A stretch of 54,998 nt of DNA from Polynucleobacter sp. 78F-HAINBA (GTDB taxonomy: Bacteria; Pseudomonadota; Gammaproteobacteria; Burkholderiales; Burkholderiaceae): positions 1 through 54,998 of the forward strand of contig NZ_JACVOQ010000010.1 of NCBI RefSeq assembly GCF_018882325.1, given 5' to 3'. Below the pieces are notes generated by a model that saw nothing but the letters and a program-made list of their open reading frames with translations, was not told the DNA's origin and made no database searches. Of the stretch, positions 8,430 through 18,458 are shown one piece after another; positions within the stretch are counted from its first letter, which is position 1; each line of letters starts with the position of its first letter. A program made the translations under genes and the position numbers.

Positions 8430-10201
8430 GTTAGTGCATTAATGGAATGACCGCTCTCTAAGATCGAAGTTGCCAGAGCTTGCGATTGTGGCAATAGATT
8501 TTCTGCAAAGAAGCGTGCAGTAGCAATCTTGGCATCATAGAAATTAGGGTCACCGGCACGCAACTCCTGCGCAGCCAATAAAGCGCGTGCCATTTGCCAG
8601 GCGCCCAATACCAAACCACATAAACGCAAGTAAGCAAAACTGCCTGCATAGACTGCTTTGATATCCGTCTTAGCATTCGCCACGATATATACAACAGCGG
8701 ATTCAAAAGCTAAGCGAGCTGGCGTTAATTGCTTCAACACTGCTTTTGCATCTGCGGTCCCACTGCTTGCGAGATCCTTTTCAGTTTGCTGAATTTTTTC
8801 TGAGAACAGCTTTGCAGTTGCACCGCCATCACGTACTGTTTTTCTGCCAATCAGATCATTTGCCTGAATCGCTGTGGTGCCTTCATAGATTGTCAGAATA
8901 CGGGCATCACGATAGTGTTGTGCTGCACCTGTCTCCTCAATGAAGCCCATGCCACCATGAACCTGCACGCCTAAACTGGCAACCTCAATCGACATCTCAG
9001 TTGAGAAGCCTTTCACAATCGGGACCAGGAATTCATATACCGCTTGGTTCTGCTTGCGAGCCGCCTCATCAGGAGATGCATGCTGCGCATCGTATGCAGC
9101 TGCGGCGTAATACGCCAAAGCTCTAGAAGCTTCAATGTAGCCACGCATAGTCATCAGCATGCGCTTTACATCAGGCTGATGAATGATTGCTACAGGGCCT
9201 GGAGAGCCGGCCAGATCGCGACTCTGAACTCGGTCTTTCGCATACTGGACTGCCTTTTGATATGCGCGCTCTGCAACCGCAATACCTTGCATACCTACTG
9301 CAAATCGAGCTGCGTTCATCATGACGAACATATATTCAAGGCCGCGATTTTCTTCGCCAACTAAGTAGCCGACTGCGCCACCATGATCACCAAATTGCAA
9401 GACCGCAGTTGGGCTGGCCTTAATGCCAAGCTTGTGCTCAATTGAAACACAATGAACATCGTTACGCTCGCCTAGTGAACCATCCGCATTCACCAAGAAC
9501 TTCGGCACTACGAATAAAGAGATGCCCTTCACCCCTTCTGGCGCATCTGGCGTTCTTGCCAATACGAGATGGACAATATTCTTTGCCATGTCGTGCTCAC
9601 CATAGGTGATGTAGATCTTGGTACCGAAAATTTTGTATGTGCCATCAGCATCCGGCACGGCACGAGAACGAACCATCGATAAATCGGAGCCTGCTTGAGG
9701 CTCAGTGAGGCACATGGATCCAGTCCACTCCCCAGAGATCATCTTAGGCACATAGCGCTCTTGTAACTCAGGGCTTGCTGCAGTTAATAAGGCCTCAATT
9801 GCACCATCGGTCAGCGTCGGACACAAAGCAAATGACAAGCTAGCTGAATGCACCATCTCAAAGCAGGCAGTAGCAATGAGTTTAGGCAAACCTTGACCAC
9901 CAAACTCCGCAGGGTGCACAACACCCTGCCAACCTGCTGCAGCAAATTGTTCGAAAGCCCCTTTAAAGCCTGGCGCAGTTGTTACAACTCCATCCTTTAG
10001 TGAACTAGGACTTTGATCGCTAGGCCAGTTCAATGGTGCTACAACGTCTTGATTAAATTTGGCAGACTCCTCCAGAATCGCTGGCGCCAAATCCACATCA
10101 GCACCGGCCTCAGCGTAGGAGGGATAAGAAACAACCTCAGATAGCCCCGCTAGTTCGTTCATCACAAATAGCATGTCTTTAACTGGGGCTACATACGGCA
10201 T
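8414..10201 (-). CDS. Acyl-CoA dehydrogenase (long form, DmdC/FadE-like)
   Basis: A 595-residue FAD enzyme that oxidises an acyl-CoA to the 2-enoyl-CoA and passes electrons to ETF. The N-terminal MPYVAPVKDMLFVM block and the extra C-terminal domain (about 465-595) are typical of the long betaproteobacterial form that also includes 3-methylmercaptopropionyl-CoA dehydrogenase (DmdC). The middle domain has the TEPQAGSDLS flavin loop. The catalytic Glu is E440 in IYEGTTAIQ. It is followed upstream on the same strand by etfA and etfB, which fits direct electron transfer. Substrate cannot be read from sequence; medium- or long-chain fatty acyl-CoA or methylthiopropionyl-CoA are both possible. Confidence 0.9.
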   Translation of the reverse strand: MPYVAPVKDMLFVMNELAGLSEVVSYPSYAEAGADVDLAPAILEESAKFNQDVVAPLNWPSDQSPSSLKDGVVTTAPGFKGAFEQFAAAGWQGVVHPAEFGGQGLPKLIATACFEMVHSASLSFALCPTLTDGAIEALLTAASPELQERYVPKMISGEWTGSMCLTEPQAGSDLSMVRSRAVPDADGTYKIFGTKIYITYGEHDMAKNIVHLVLARTPDAPEGVKGISLFVVPKFLVNADGSLGERNDVHCVSIEHKLGIKASPTAVLQFGDHGGAVGYLVGEENRGLEYMFVMMNAARFAVGMQGIAVAERAYQKAVQYAKDRVQSRDLAGSPGPVAIIHQPDVKRMLMTMRGYIEASRALAYYAAAAYDAQHASPDEAARKQNQAVYEFLVPIVKGFSTEMSIEVASLGVQVHGGMGFIEETGAAQHYRDARILTIYEGTTAIQANDLIGRKTVRDGGATAKLFSEKIQQTEKDLASSGTADAKAVLKQLTPARLAFESAVVYIVANAKTDIKAVYAGSFAYLRLCGLVLGAWQMARALLAAQELRAGDPNFYDAKIATARFFAENLLPQSQALATSILESGHSINALTAEQF

Positions 10202-10255
10202 AAGTATTCCTATAAATCAGAGGTGAAGATGGTTAAAAAGATATCTTGAATCGCC

Positions 10256-11191
10256 TTAACCGAGTAAGTTAGTCAATTCAGGAACGGCGGTATTTAAATC
10301 CGCAACCAAACCGTAATCAGCAACACTAAAGATTGGCGCTTCAGGATCTTTGTTAATCGCTACGATTACCTTAGAGTCTTTCATGCCCGCTAAATGCTGA
10401 ATCGCACCAGAGATACCTACTGCGACATATAACTGTGGAGCAACGATCTTGCCAGTCTGGCCGACCTGATAGTCATTCGGAACATAGCCAGCATCTACTG
10501 CAGCACGTGATGCACCAAGTGCAGCGCCAAGTTTGTCAGCCAAAGGCACAACAATCTCTTGATACTTCTCGCCAGAACCTAAACCACGACCACCGGATAC
10601 GATAATTTTGGCAGCAGTGAGCTCGGGACGATCTGACTTAGTAAGTTCACGACCCACGAAAGAAGATTTACCAGAAACTTCAGTAGCCGCTTGCTTTTCT
10701 ACTGCAGCTGATCCACCGCTTGCAGCGACCGGATCAAATCCAGTAGTACGGACCGTAATCACCTTAACTGGATCGCCAGACTGCACAGTAGCAATCGCAT
10801 TGCCCGCATAAATCGGCCGCTCAAAAGTATCAGGTGAGACAACCTTGGTGATATCCGATAACTGCGCTACATCTAACTTAGCGGCAACACGTGGCAATAC
10901 GTTCTTACCATTGGCAGTTGCTGGCGCCAAGATGTGGCTGTAACCATTAGCAATAGAGAGAATCTGAGCAGCTAGTGGTTCAGCTAATTGATCAGCTAAG
11001 GTCGGGGCATCCACCTGAATTACTTTGCGTACTCCAGCAATTTGGGCTGCGGCAGAAGCAGCGGCATCAGCACCACTACCAGCTACCAATACATCCACCT
11101 CAGGGGAGCATTGGAGGGCTGCAGCTACCGCATTGAGCGTAGCTGCCTTTAAAGATTGATTGTCGTGTTCAGCAATAACGAGTGCGGCCAT
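10256..11191 (-). CDS. etfA: Electron transfer flavoprotein alpha subunit
   Basis: EtfA binds FAD and, with EtfB, carries electrons from acyl-CoA dehydrogenases to ETF:ubiquinone oxidoreductase. The 311-residue protein has the N-terminal Ala-rich domain I and the C-terminal FAD domain with [14 protein letters not shown], the [20 protein letters not shown] block, and [16 protein letters not shown]. Its start abuts the etfB stop with no gap, so the two subunits are translationally linked, as expected for a 1:1 dimer. Confidence 0.96.
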   Translation of the reverse strand: MAALVIAEHDNQSLKAATLNAVAAALQCSPEVDVLVAGSGADAAASAAAQIAGVRKVIQVDAPTLADQLAEPLAAQILSIANGYSHILAPATANGKNVLPRVAAKLDVAQLSDITKVVSPDTFERPIYAGNAIATVQSGDPVKVITVRTTGFDPVAASGGSAAVEKQAATEVSGKSSFVGRELTKSDRPELTAAKIIVSGGRGLGSGEKYQEIVVPLADKLGAALGASRAAVDAGYVPNDYQVGQTGKIVAPQLYVAVGISGAIQHLAGMKDSKVIVAINKDPEAPIFSVADYGLVADLNTAVPELTNLLG

Positions 11192-11941
11192 TTAAATCAC
11201 CTTCGCTTCATTTTTAAGTTTATCTACCAAAGCCGCTACATCAGCCACCATTACACCAGCAGAGCGCTTTGGCGGCTCTTCTACTTTGATAGTTTTAAGG
11301 CGTGGAGCAATGTCAACACCCAGCTCTTCAGGCTTCACAATTTCCAAAGTCTTCTTCTTGGCTTTCATGATGTTTGGCAAAGTCACATAACGTGGCTCAT
11401 TCAAACGCAAGTCAGTTGTAATGACTGCAGGCAAAGTAATGGCAATAGTTTCTAAGCCGCCATCTACCTCGCGAGTTACGCTCGCCTTACCGTCTGCAAC
11501 GACCACTTTAGAGGCAAAGGTTGCTTGTGGAATATCCATCAAGCTCGCCAACATCTGGCCAGTCTGATTGCTATCGTCATCAATTGCCTGTTTACCCAAG
11601 ATCACGATCTGCGCTTGTTCTTTTTCAGAGAGCGCCTTAAGAATTTTTGCAACTGCTAAAGGCTGTAATTCAGCATCGGTTTCCACCAAGATAGCGCGAT
11701 CTGCACCAATCGCCAATGCAGTACGCAGCGTTTCTTGACATTGCGTTGGGCCAGCAGAAACGACTACTACCTCAGTTGCTACACCAGCCTCTTTTAGTCG
11801 AACTGCTTCCTCAACTGCAATCTCATCAAATGGGTTCATGCTCATTTTGACGTTTGCCAGATCAACACCAGAGTTATCTGATTTCACCCGAATTTTGACG
11901 TTGTAATCAACAACGCGTTTTACTGCCACTAAGATTTTCAT
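11192..11941 (-). CDS. etfB: Electron transfer flavoprotein beta subunit
   Basis: EtfB is a 249-residue subunit holding AMP. Motifs are [20 protein letters not shown] at the start, [16 protein letters not shown], the AMP-binding [16 protein letters not shown] and [21 protein letters not shown]. Its position, first of etfB-etfA with the acyl-CoA dehydrogenase next, indicates dedicated use in acyl-CoA oxidation. Confidence 0.96.
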   Translation of the reverse strand: MKILVAVKRVVDYNVKIRVKSDNSGVDLANVKMSMNPFDEIAVEEAVRLKEAGVATEVVVVSAGPTQCQETLRTALAIGADRAILVETDAELQPLAVAKILKALSEKEQAQIVILGKQAIDDDSNQTGQMLASLMDIPQATFASKVVVADGKASVTREVDGGLETIAITLPAVITTDLRLNEPRYVTLPNIMKAKKKTLEIVKPEELGVDIAPRLKTIKVEEPPKRSAGVMVADVAALVDKLKNEAKVI

Positions 11942-11999
11942 GCTGGATTCTCTATTTTTGAGTAACTTTTCTATTATACCCGTCTAAGCCCTACTAAGG

Positions 12000-13652
12000 C
12001 TAGACGTCGATTGCTGAAGCGGATCCCGCCTGCTTGCGCAATTCAAACTTCTGAATCTTGCCAGTAGAGGTCTTTGGCAGCTCGCAGAAAACAATCGCCC
12101 TTGGAACCTTAAATCCAGCCAAATGTTGCTTGCAATGGGCAATGATGTCAGCCGGCGTCACTTCCATGCCAGGCTTAATTTCTAAAAAGGCACAAGGAGT
12201 TTCACCCCACTTAGGATCAGGCTTCGCAACAACCGCCGCGGCTATTACTGCAGGGTGGCGATAGAGAACATCCTCAACCTCTACGGAAGAAATATTTTCA
12301 CCGCCAGAAATGATGATGTCTTTGCTGCGATCTTTCATCTTGACATAGCCATCAGGGTTCATCACCGCTAAGTCGCCTGAATGAAACCAACCTCCCTCGA
12401 AGGCCTCTTTGGTTGCCTTCTCATTCTTGAGGTAACCCTTCATGGCGATATTGCCCTTAAACATGATCTCACCCATCGTCTCGCCATCAGCGGGAACGGG
12501 TTCAAGGGTTTCAGGGTCGAGAACGGCGATCGCTTGTTGCATGTGATAACGAACACCTTGGCGGGCATTAAGGCGAGCTCTCTCACCAATATCCACTTCA
12601 TTCCACTCATCCTGCTTTACACAAACCGCTGCCGGACCATAGACTTCAGTTAAGCCGTAGACGTGTGTCAAATCAAATCCAAGCTTTTCCATGCCCTCAA
12701 TGATCGAAGCTGGCGGTGCAGCACCAGCAATTAAGCCCTTCACGCCAGCAGGCACTCCCTCTTTTAATTCATCAGGGGCGTTCACTAATAGGTTATGCAC
12801 AATCGGGGCGGCGCAGTAATGCGTGACAGCGTGTTCTTTGATAGCAGCAAAAATATGTTGTGCATCCACGCGACGTAGGCAGACGTTAATGCCGGCACGT
12901 GCAGCCACTGTCCATGGGAAACACCAGCCATTGCAATGGAACATTGGAAGCGTCCAAAGATAAATGGGGTGCTTGTTGATATCCCAATCCAAGATATTAG
13001 AAACAGCATTAATCGCTGCGCCGCGATGGTGATACACCACGCCCTTCGGATTGCCGGTTGTTCCCGAGGTGTAATTCAGGCAAATCGCTTGCCATTCATC
13101 CGCAGGGACTTGCCATGCAAATTGAGGGTCTCCTTCAGATAGGAATTTTTCATAAGTAAGCTTGCCAAGCTTTTCGCCAGGAACATCAAATTCTTTTTCC
13201 TCAACATCAATTACTAAAAACTCGCGCCCACTTTCTTTCTTGGCGATCTCGAGAGCTTTTTTCATCACCCCAGAAAATTCTGGATCCACAATCACGACTT
13301 TTGCTTCGCCGTGATTCAACATAAAAGCAACTGACTCCGGATCAAGACGTGTATTCAAGGCATTTAATACCGCCCCTGCCATCGGAATACCAAAATGCGC
13401 CTCAACCATGGGCGGCGTATTGGGCAACATCACAGCAACTGTATCGCCTAGGCCAATACCATGCTTTTGCAAAGCGCTTGCAAAGCGACGGCAACGCTCA
13501 TAAGTCTGACTCCAAGTCTGACGCAATTTGCCATGAATGATTGCCAAGCGATCCGGATAGACTTCAGCTGATCGTTCAAGAAATAATAGTGGAGTGATCG
13601 GAGTGAAGTTCGCTGGGTTACGATCTAAACCCTGCTCAAAAATATTAGTCAT
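12000..13652 (-). CDS. Acyl-CoA synthetase (AMP-forming; DmdB/fatty-acid CoA ligase-like)
   Basis: A 550-residue ANL-superfamily ligase that activates a carboxylic acid via an acyl-adenylate and transfers it to CoA. It shows the P-loop-like NYTSGTTGNPKGV, the GLTEVYGPA motif, HSGDLAV, the hinge region around DRSKDIIISGGENIS, and the C-terminal catalytic Lys in PKTSTGKIQK. The closest named families I recognise are medium-chain acyl-CoA ligases and methylmercaptopropionate-CoA ligase (DmdB). It lies 58 bases upstream of etfB in the same direction, so ligase-ETF-dehydrogenase probably work as one oxidation module. Confidence 0.9.
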   Translation of the reverse strand: MTNIFEQGLDRNPANFTPITPLLFLERSAEVYPDRLAIIHGKLRQTWSQTYERCRRFASALQKHGIGLGDTVAVMLPNTPPMVEAHFGIPMAGAVLNALNTRLDPESVAFMLNHGEAKVVIVDPEFSGVMKKALEIAKKESGREFLVIDVEEKEFDVPGEKLGKLTYEKFLSEGDPQFAWQVPADEWQAICLNYTSGTTGNPKGVVYHHRGAAINAVSNILDWDINKHPIYLWTLPMFHCNGWCFPWTVAARAGINVCLRRVDAQHIFAAIKEHAVTHYCAAPIVHNLLVNAPDELKEGVPAGVKGLIAGAAPPASIIEGMEKLGFDLTHVYGLTEVYGPAAVCVKQDEWNEVDIGERARLNARQGVRYHMQQAIAVLDPETLEPVPADGETMGEIMFKGNIAMKGYLKNEKATKEAFEGGWFHSGDLAVMNPDGYVKMKDRSKDIIISGGENISSVEVEDVLYRHPAVIAAAVVAKPDPKWGETPCAFLEIKPGMEVTPADIIAHCKQHLAGFKVPRAIVFCELPKTSTGKIQKFELRKQAGSASAIDV

Positions 13653-13699
13653 GCGTTCCTTGAATATTGCTCTTTTTTTAATCTAAATTTCGATGACAT

Positions 13700-14620
13700 T
13701 TAAATGTCAGCAAGCGCCTTGACATGAGCCACTACGCTACGACCCAAAGCGGAAAGGTTGTAACCACCCTCCAAGCAGCTGACAATGCGGCCTTGCGCGT
13801 ATTGGTTTGCAATCACCTTAAGCTGCTTGGTAATCCAAGCATAGTCGTCTTCTACCAAGCCCATTTGCCCTAAATCATCCTCACGGTGAGCATCAAAGCC
13901 TGCAGAGATGATGATGAGCTCTGGCTCAAAATCTCTCAGACGTGGCAACCATTGCTCTTCTACTATCGAGCGCACTACATCTCCTCGAGTTGAAGCTGGC
14001 AAAGGGACATTCACCATGTTGTTTGCCCCGTCTAAACCGCTATATGGATAAAACGGATGCTGGAAGAAGCTACACATGAGGACATTGGGGTCATTAAAAA
14101 ACGCTGCTTCAGTGCCATTACCGTGATGCACATCAAAATCGATGATGGCTACACGTTCGATGTCGTATGTCTCCATCGCATAGCGCGCAGCTACTGCGAC
14201 GTTATCAAACACACAAAATCCCATAGAGCGGGTTGGCTCTGCATGGTGACCAGGAGGGCGAACTGCACAAAACACATTTTCAACCTCGCCCTTCATCACC
14301 GCATCAACACCTGCGATAGCGGCACCCGCTGCACGTAGCGCAGCGCTCCAAGTGTGCGGGTTCATAATGGTATCGCCATCGAGCATGAAATAACCACTCG
14401 CTGGTGAGCGCTCTTTAACAAAGGCAATATGATCTGGGCTATGAACCAACTCCAACTGATCTTCAGTTGCTAGCGGCGCATCGAGATGGTGCAGAAAGCG
14501 ATCGATGCCACTACGAATGAGTTGATCATTGATTGCCTGAATGCGCTCTGGGCACTCGGGATGATGACTACCCATCTCATGTTTTAAAAAATCTGGATGA
14601 GTTATGTATCCTGTTGTCAT
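13700..14620 (-). CDS. Histone deacetylase-family (acetoin utilisation/HDAC-like) amidohydrolase
   Basis: A 306-residue zinc-dependent deacetylase of the arginase/deacetylase fold. HHPECPERI opens the domain, RPPGHHAE carries the catalytic His pair, and the zinc ligands fall in DFDVHHGNGT and SAGFDAHREDD; the C-terminal GGYNL loop is present. Bacterial members act on acetylpolyamines, acetyl-lysine or related amides. It sits 47 bases upstream of the acyl-CoA ligase, same direction. A role in reversing acetylation of acyl-CoA synthetase, as AcuC does for Acs, is a possible inference only. Confidence 0.88.
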   Translation of the reverse strand: MTTGYITHPDFLKHEMGSHHPECPERIQAINDQLIRSGIDRFLHHLDAPLATEDQLELVHSPDHIAFVKERSPASGYFMLDGDTIMNPHTWSAALRAAGAAIAGVDAVMKGEVENVFCAVRPPGHHAEPTRSMGFCVFDNVAVAARYAMETYDIERVAIIDFDVHHGNGTEAAFFNDPNVLMCSFFQHPFYPYSGLDGANNMVNVPLPASTRGDVVRSIVEEQWLPRLRDFEPELIIISAGFDAHREDDLGQMGLVEDDYAWITKQLKVIANQYAQGRIVSCLEGGYNLSALGRSVVAHVKALADI

Positions 14621-14703
14621 TACTAGAAATCCTCAATAGCAAAACTATAATTTTTATAATCTAATAAAACCTGCCAACCCTTCAAAAACCCATTTTTTTA
14701 TCC

Positions 14704-15972
14704 ATGAATTTTCGCGTCTCCTACCTTGCTTCAATACTGTTCATAGCACTACTGCTTGGCGCTTGCTCAAGCACTCCCATCCAGCAAGTTAGCCCTACAG
14801 AGACTATCGTAAACCAGTCTGAGGATGCCGCCATAGAAGCCCGTTTTAGCCAAAACCTCAATCAATTAATCACTCAAATTGCCCAAACCCAGGGAATCCC
14901 TCAGGCAAGCCTTGAATCAGGCTTCTCAGATGCTAAAACGATTCCGTCCATACGCAAATTGGTGTTACCCCCATCGGGCACCTTTAAAAAGAATTGGGTG
15001 GCCTATCGCAAGCGTTTCATTGAACCGGTTCGCATCAAGGCCGGCAAGGCCTTTTGGGAGCAAAACCAGGCCTACTTGACCAAGGTTGAACAAGAATCAG
15101 GGGTTCCAGCCGAAATCATCGTATCCATTATTGGGATTGAAACCATTTATGGCCGTCAAACTGGAAATTTCCGGGTAAAGGATGTACTTTCTACATTGGC
15201 CTTCAGCTATCCAGATACTCCCAACAAAGCCAGCCGAGAGCAACTCTTTAAAGACCAGCTTAAGGAACTCATCCTCATGTGCTGGACCGAGGGTGGCGGC
15301 AACTTGCCCGCCAACAATAGCAAGCAAGGATTGAACCAAACTCGCTTTAATGCCTGTTTAAATCAGAACAGCTCTTATGCGGGCGCCATTGGCTTACCCC
15401 AGTTCATGCCAAGTAGCATTCGCAGCTTTGCAGTAGATGGTGATGGCGATGGGCATATTGACCTCAAGCAGAGCTCTAAGGATGCGATTGCTAGTGTGGC
15501 TAACTTTATGAGAAAACATGGATGGCAACCGGGAATGCCGATTTACTTCCCTGTGCAGGAGGGATCCATTAGTGAGGCAAGAGCCCTAGCTGACGGTGAA
15601 CCTCAGCTGAAATACTCAGTTCAAGAACTCATCGCAAAAGGCATCTTGAGCAAAGATCAAGGCGATCTTCAAGCAGGTGGAGTTGAGCTACAAAGCAAGG
15701 CGCTCATTGTCGACCTTCCCTACCCCGATAAAGATGGCAACGATCAGGTTCGTTATGTAGTTGGTTTAAATAATTTCCTGACAATTGTGCAGTACAACCG
15801 CAGCTACTTTTACGCACAAAGTGTTGCTGAGTTTGCAGAAGCACTGGGATACAAGAACCAAAGTGTGGTGCCTGTAGCTTCAACTAAAGCGAAGCCAGAA
15901 GTAAAGTCAGGTGACGCGGTTAAGTCCAAGCCCAAGAAGACTGCTAGCAAGAAAAAACAAAAGCAGACTTAA
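14704..15972 (+). CDS. mltB: Membrane-bound lytic murein transglycosylase B
   Basis: MltB cleaves the MurNAc-GlcNAc bond of peptidoglycan, giving 1,6-anhydro ends, from the outer membrane. The 422-residue protein has a lipoprotein signal with lipobox LGAC (Cys21) and the SLT_2 domain from about 50 to 370. The catalytic Glu is E146 in the GIETIYG motif, and GAIGLPQFMPSS with the VDGDGDGHIDL loop follows. The last 28 residues are Lys/Ser-rich and low-complexity, an extension beyond E. coli MltB. It converges on cysM with a 20-base gap. Confidence 0.93.
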   Translation: MNFRVSYLASILFIALLLGACSSTPIQQVSPTETIVNQSEDAAIEARFSQNLNQLITQIAQTQGIPQASLESGFSDAKTIPSIRKLVLPPSGTFKKNWVAYRKRFIEPVRIKAGKAFWEQNQAYLTKVEQESGVPAEIIVSIIGIETIYGRQTGNFRVKDVLSTLAFSYPDTPNKASREQLFKDQLKELILMCWTEGGGNLPANNSKQGLNQTRFNACLNQNSSYAGAIGLPQFMPSSIRSFAVDGDGDGHIDLKQSSKDAIASVANFMRKHGWQPGMPIYFPVQEGSISEARALADGEPQLKYSVQELIAKGILSKDQGDLQAGGVELQSKALIVDLPYPDKDGNDQVRYVVGLNNFLTIVQYNRSYFYAQSVAEFAEALGYKNQSVVPVASTKAKPEVKSGDAVKSKPKKTASKKKQKQT

Positions 15973-15992
15973 TCAACTTCCAGCTAAATATC

Positions 15993-16904
15993 TTACGCCG
16001 GAAACACTCCGGTGGACAGATAGCGATCACCACGGTCGCAGACGATAAATACAATCGTTGCATTCTCTACCTGGCGAGCGATACGCAAGGCAACAACTAA
16101 AGCGCCACCAGCTGAAATCCCACAGAAAATACCCTCTTCAGCAGCAAGGCGACGAGCCATCTCTTCAGCATCTGCTTGGCTCACATACTCAATGCGATCA
16201 ACCTTATCACCTTGATAAATCTTCGGCAGGTACTCTGGAGCCCATTTACGGATACCCGGAATTTGTGAACCTTCCTCCGGTTGAGCGCCAATAATTTGGA
16301 TATTGGGATTCATGGACTTCAGGTAGGTAGAAACTCCAGTGATTGTTCCGGTGGTTCCCATCGCTGAGATGAAATGGGTCACTTGACCATCCGTATCACG
16401 CCAGATTTCTGGACCAGTAGTTTCGATGTGAGCGCGTGGGTTATCCGGATTCGCGAATTGATCAAGCAATCTACCGCGACCCTCTTTTTGTAATTGCAGC
16501 GCATAGTCACGGGCAAATTCCATGCCACCAGAAGCCGCCGTCAAAATTAATTCGGCACCATAAGCAGCCATACTTTGTCGACGCTCAATACTCTGATTCT
16601 CAGGCATGACCAAAACCATCTTATAGCCCAACATCGCAGCAGTCATCGCCAAAGCAATGCCAGTATTGCCGCTGGTAGCCTCAATGAGAGTGTCACCAGG
16701 TTGAATTTCGCCACGCTCTTGGGCGCGCAGGATCATCGACAGCGCAGGCCGGTCTTTCACCGACCCCGCTGGATTATTACCCTCCAACTTTCCTAAGATC
16801 AGATTATTTTTGGAATCATTTTCTGCGCCAGAAATGCGTTGCAAACGAACCAGGGGTGTATTACCCACAGTCTGTGAAATAGTTAAGTAAGAAGGTGTGC
16901 TCAT
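15993..16904 (-). CDS. cysM: Cysteine synthase B (O-acetylserine sulfhydrylase)
   Basis: A 303-residue PLP enzyme making cysteine from O-acetylserine and sulfide or thiosulfate. The PLP Lys is K50 in NNPAGSVKDR; the substrate loop EATSGNTGIAL and the phosphate-binding loop SAMGTTGTITG follow. The length and the short C-terminus point to the CysM type rather than CysK. CysM adjoining the heptose genes is a familiar Burkholderiales arrangement. Confidence 0.94.
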   Translation of the reverse strand: MSTPSYLTISQTVGNTPLVRLQRISGAENDSKNNLILGKLEGNNPAGSVKDRPALSMILRAQERGEIQPGDTLIEATSGNTGIALAMTAAMLGYKMVLVMPENQSIERRQSMAAYGAELILTAASGGMEFARDYALQLQKEGRGRLLDQFANPDNPRAHIETTGPEIWRDTDGQVTHFISAMGTTGTITGVSTYLKSMNPNIQIIGAQPEEGSQIPGIRKWAPEYLPKIYQGDKVDRIEYVSQADAEEMARRLAAEEGIFCGISAGGALVVALRIARQVENATIVFIVCDRGDRYLSTGVFPA

Positions 16905-16945
16905 GAAACCATTTTAGCCATAAGCTAGCTTAGACGTAAAAGGGT

Positions 16946-17341
16946 TTAATTTCGGCGACTTGGTTCCGGACGATCCGAAGGATGGCGCGAACCACTTTGA
17001 CTGCGTGAGCCACGTCTGCTAGCCTTGGAGCCCTCTTTATTAGTCCTGCCGTGAGGTTCACGAAAAGAGCTGGGTGCCTCAATGGTTAAACCGTTATCCA
17101 CCATCTTTTCTACGGATTTCATGCCGATGCCGCGCACTCGCTTTTGCAAATCATTAGCATCCTGAAAATGTCCGCCATCCAAACGCTCAGCAATAATTGT
17201 TTTTGCTTTTGATGGTCCGATTCCTTTAATACTCTCTAACTCAGACTGAGTTGCGGTATTGACGTTGATTGGTGAAGCGGCAGCCAATCCTGAGACAGCT
17301 ACAAATACTGAAAATACCAAAGACTTTAATAATTGATTCAT
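16946..17341 (-). CDS. ComEA-like helix-hairpin-helix protein with basic tail
   Basis: A 131-residue secreted or periplasmic protein: signal peptide 1-22 (cleavage near AAA-S), then a ComEA-type double HhH DNA-binding domain at about 24-88 (INVNTATQSELESIKGIGPSKAK, given in part, and VRGIGMKSVEKM). ComEA proteins bind incoming DNA during transformation. The final 40 residues are an Arg/Ser/Gly-rich low-complexity tail, unusual for ComEA and possibly extra DNA contact. It lies after the terminator of the heptose operon, so it has its own promoter. Confidence 0.83.
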   Translation of the reverse strand: MNQLLKSLVFSVFVAVSGLAAASPINVNTATQSELESIKGIGPSKAKTIIAERLDGGHFQDANDLQKRVRGIGMKSVEKMVDNGLTIEAPSSFREPHGRTNKEGSKASRRGSRSQSGSRHPSDRPEPSRRN

Positions 17342-17359
17342 TTAATCTCCATCGGTTAA

Positions 17360-17393
17360 TAAAAAATCCACTCACACAAAGTGCAAGTGGATC
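17360..17393 (-). terminator. Rho-independent terminator after hldD
   Basis: On the minus strand an ATCCACT / AGTGGAT stem (17386-17392 and 17366-17372) extends through further pairs TGCAC/GTGTG and is followed by six T. It ends the lapB-ugd-rfaE1-hldD transcript before the comEA-like gene. Confidence 0.8.
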
Positions 17394-17438
17394 AGTTACA
17401 ACGAGTAAAGATTCAGTCGGTTGACTGTTTTCAACTAC

Positions 17439-18458
17439 TTATAGCGGGCTTGCCAAGAAATCTGCATTGGCCGATAGCCAGGCAATATAACGACTGACGC
17501 CCTGGTCCACATTCAGGAAGGGCTCTGAGTATCCAGCGGCGCGTAGCTTGGTTAAATCTGCTTGCGTAAAGCACTGGTACTTACCTTTGAGCGCATCTGG
17601 GAACGGAATGTATTCAATTGCCTTTTCTTTAACTAGTTCTTCTAGGCTAGCTGGATTGGCATGATCGATTTTACGCATGGCATTGGCCACTGCATGAGCA
17701 ACATCATTAAATGGTTGCGCACGGCCACTACCCAAATTAAAGATACCGCTGATTTCTGGGTGATCCAAGAAATACAAATTCACTTTTACTACGTCTTCTA
17801 CTGAGACAAAGTCACGACTTTGCTCGCCAGCTCCGTAGCCACCATATTCACCAAAGAGCTTAACTTTGCCATTGGCCTTGTACTGGTGGTATTGATGAAA
17901 AGCCACGGAGGCCATGCGACCTTTGTGGGATTCACGTGGGCCATAGACATTGAAGTACCTAAATCCGACCACTTGAGCAGCATTGGATTTTTCAGCAAAA
18001 CGCTTACGCATTACTTGATCAAATAAGAACTTCGAGTAACCATAAATATTTAACGGCTTCTCATGCTCGCGGCTCTCTACAAATACATCAGAACCACCAT
18101 AAGTAGCAGCTGAAGAGGCGTAGAGTAACTGCACTTTTTGCTCTGTACAGATATCAAGCAAGTCCATGGTGTAGCGGAAATTATTCGCCATCATGAAGAT
18201 GCCGTCAGTTTCCATCGTATCGGAGCAAGCGCCTTCATGAAACACTGCCCTCACCTTACCAAATCGACCACTTCTAAATGCTTCTAGAAATTCATCTTTA
18301 TCAAGGTAATCAATGATGTCTAAGTCCGCAAGATTGCGGTACTTATCAGCGGGACGTAAATCATCGACCGCAATAATATTTTTCTCACCACGCGCATTAA
18401 GCGCCTGAACAATATTGGCGCCAATAAATCCAGCGGCGCCGGTTACGATAATCGTCAT
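17439..18458 (-). CDS. hldD: ADP-L-glycero-D-manno-heptose 6-epimerase
   Basis: HldD makes ADP-L-glycero-D-manno-heptose for the LPS inner core. The 339-residue short-chain dehydrogenase has GAAGFIG at 7-13 for NADP, the catalytic YxxxK as Y139/K143, and the [11 protein letters not shown] block typical of this epimerase. The start overlaps the rfaE1 stop by 4 bases, so the kinase and epimerase of the same pathway are coupled. It is the last gene before a terminator. Confidence 0.95.
   Translation of the reverse strand: MTIIVTGAAGFIGANIVQALNARGEKNIIAVDDLRPADKYRNLADLDIIDYLDKDEFLEAFRSGRFGKVRAVFHEGACSDTMETDGIFMMANNFRYTMDLLDICTEQKVQLLYASSAATYGGSDVFVESREHEKPLNIYGYSKFLFDQVMRKRFAEKSNAAQVVGFRYFNVYGPRESHKGRMASVAFHQYHQYKANGKVKLFGEYGGYGAGEQSRDFVSVEDVVKVNLYFLDHPEISGIFNLGSGRAQPFNDVAHAVANAMRKIDHANPASLEELVKEKAIEYIPFPDALKGKYQCFTQADLTKLRAAGYSEPFLNVDQGVSRYIAWLSANADFLASPL

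Noticed and set aside
12381..12653. Plus-strand ORF of 90 aa opposite the acyl-CoA ligase
   Set aside because: Shadow frame; no conserved features.
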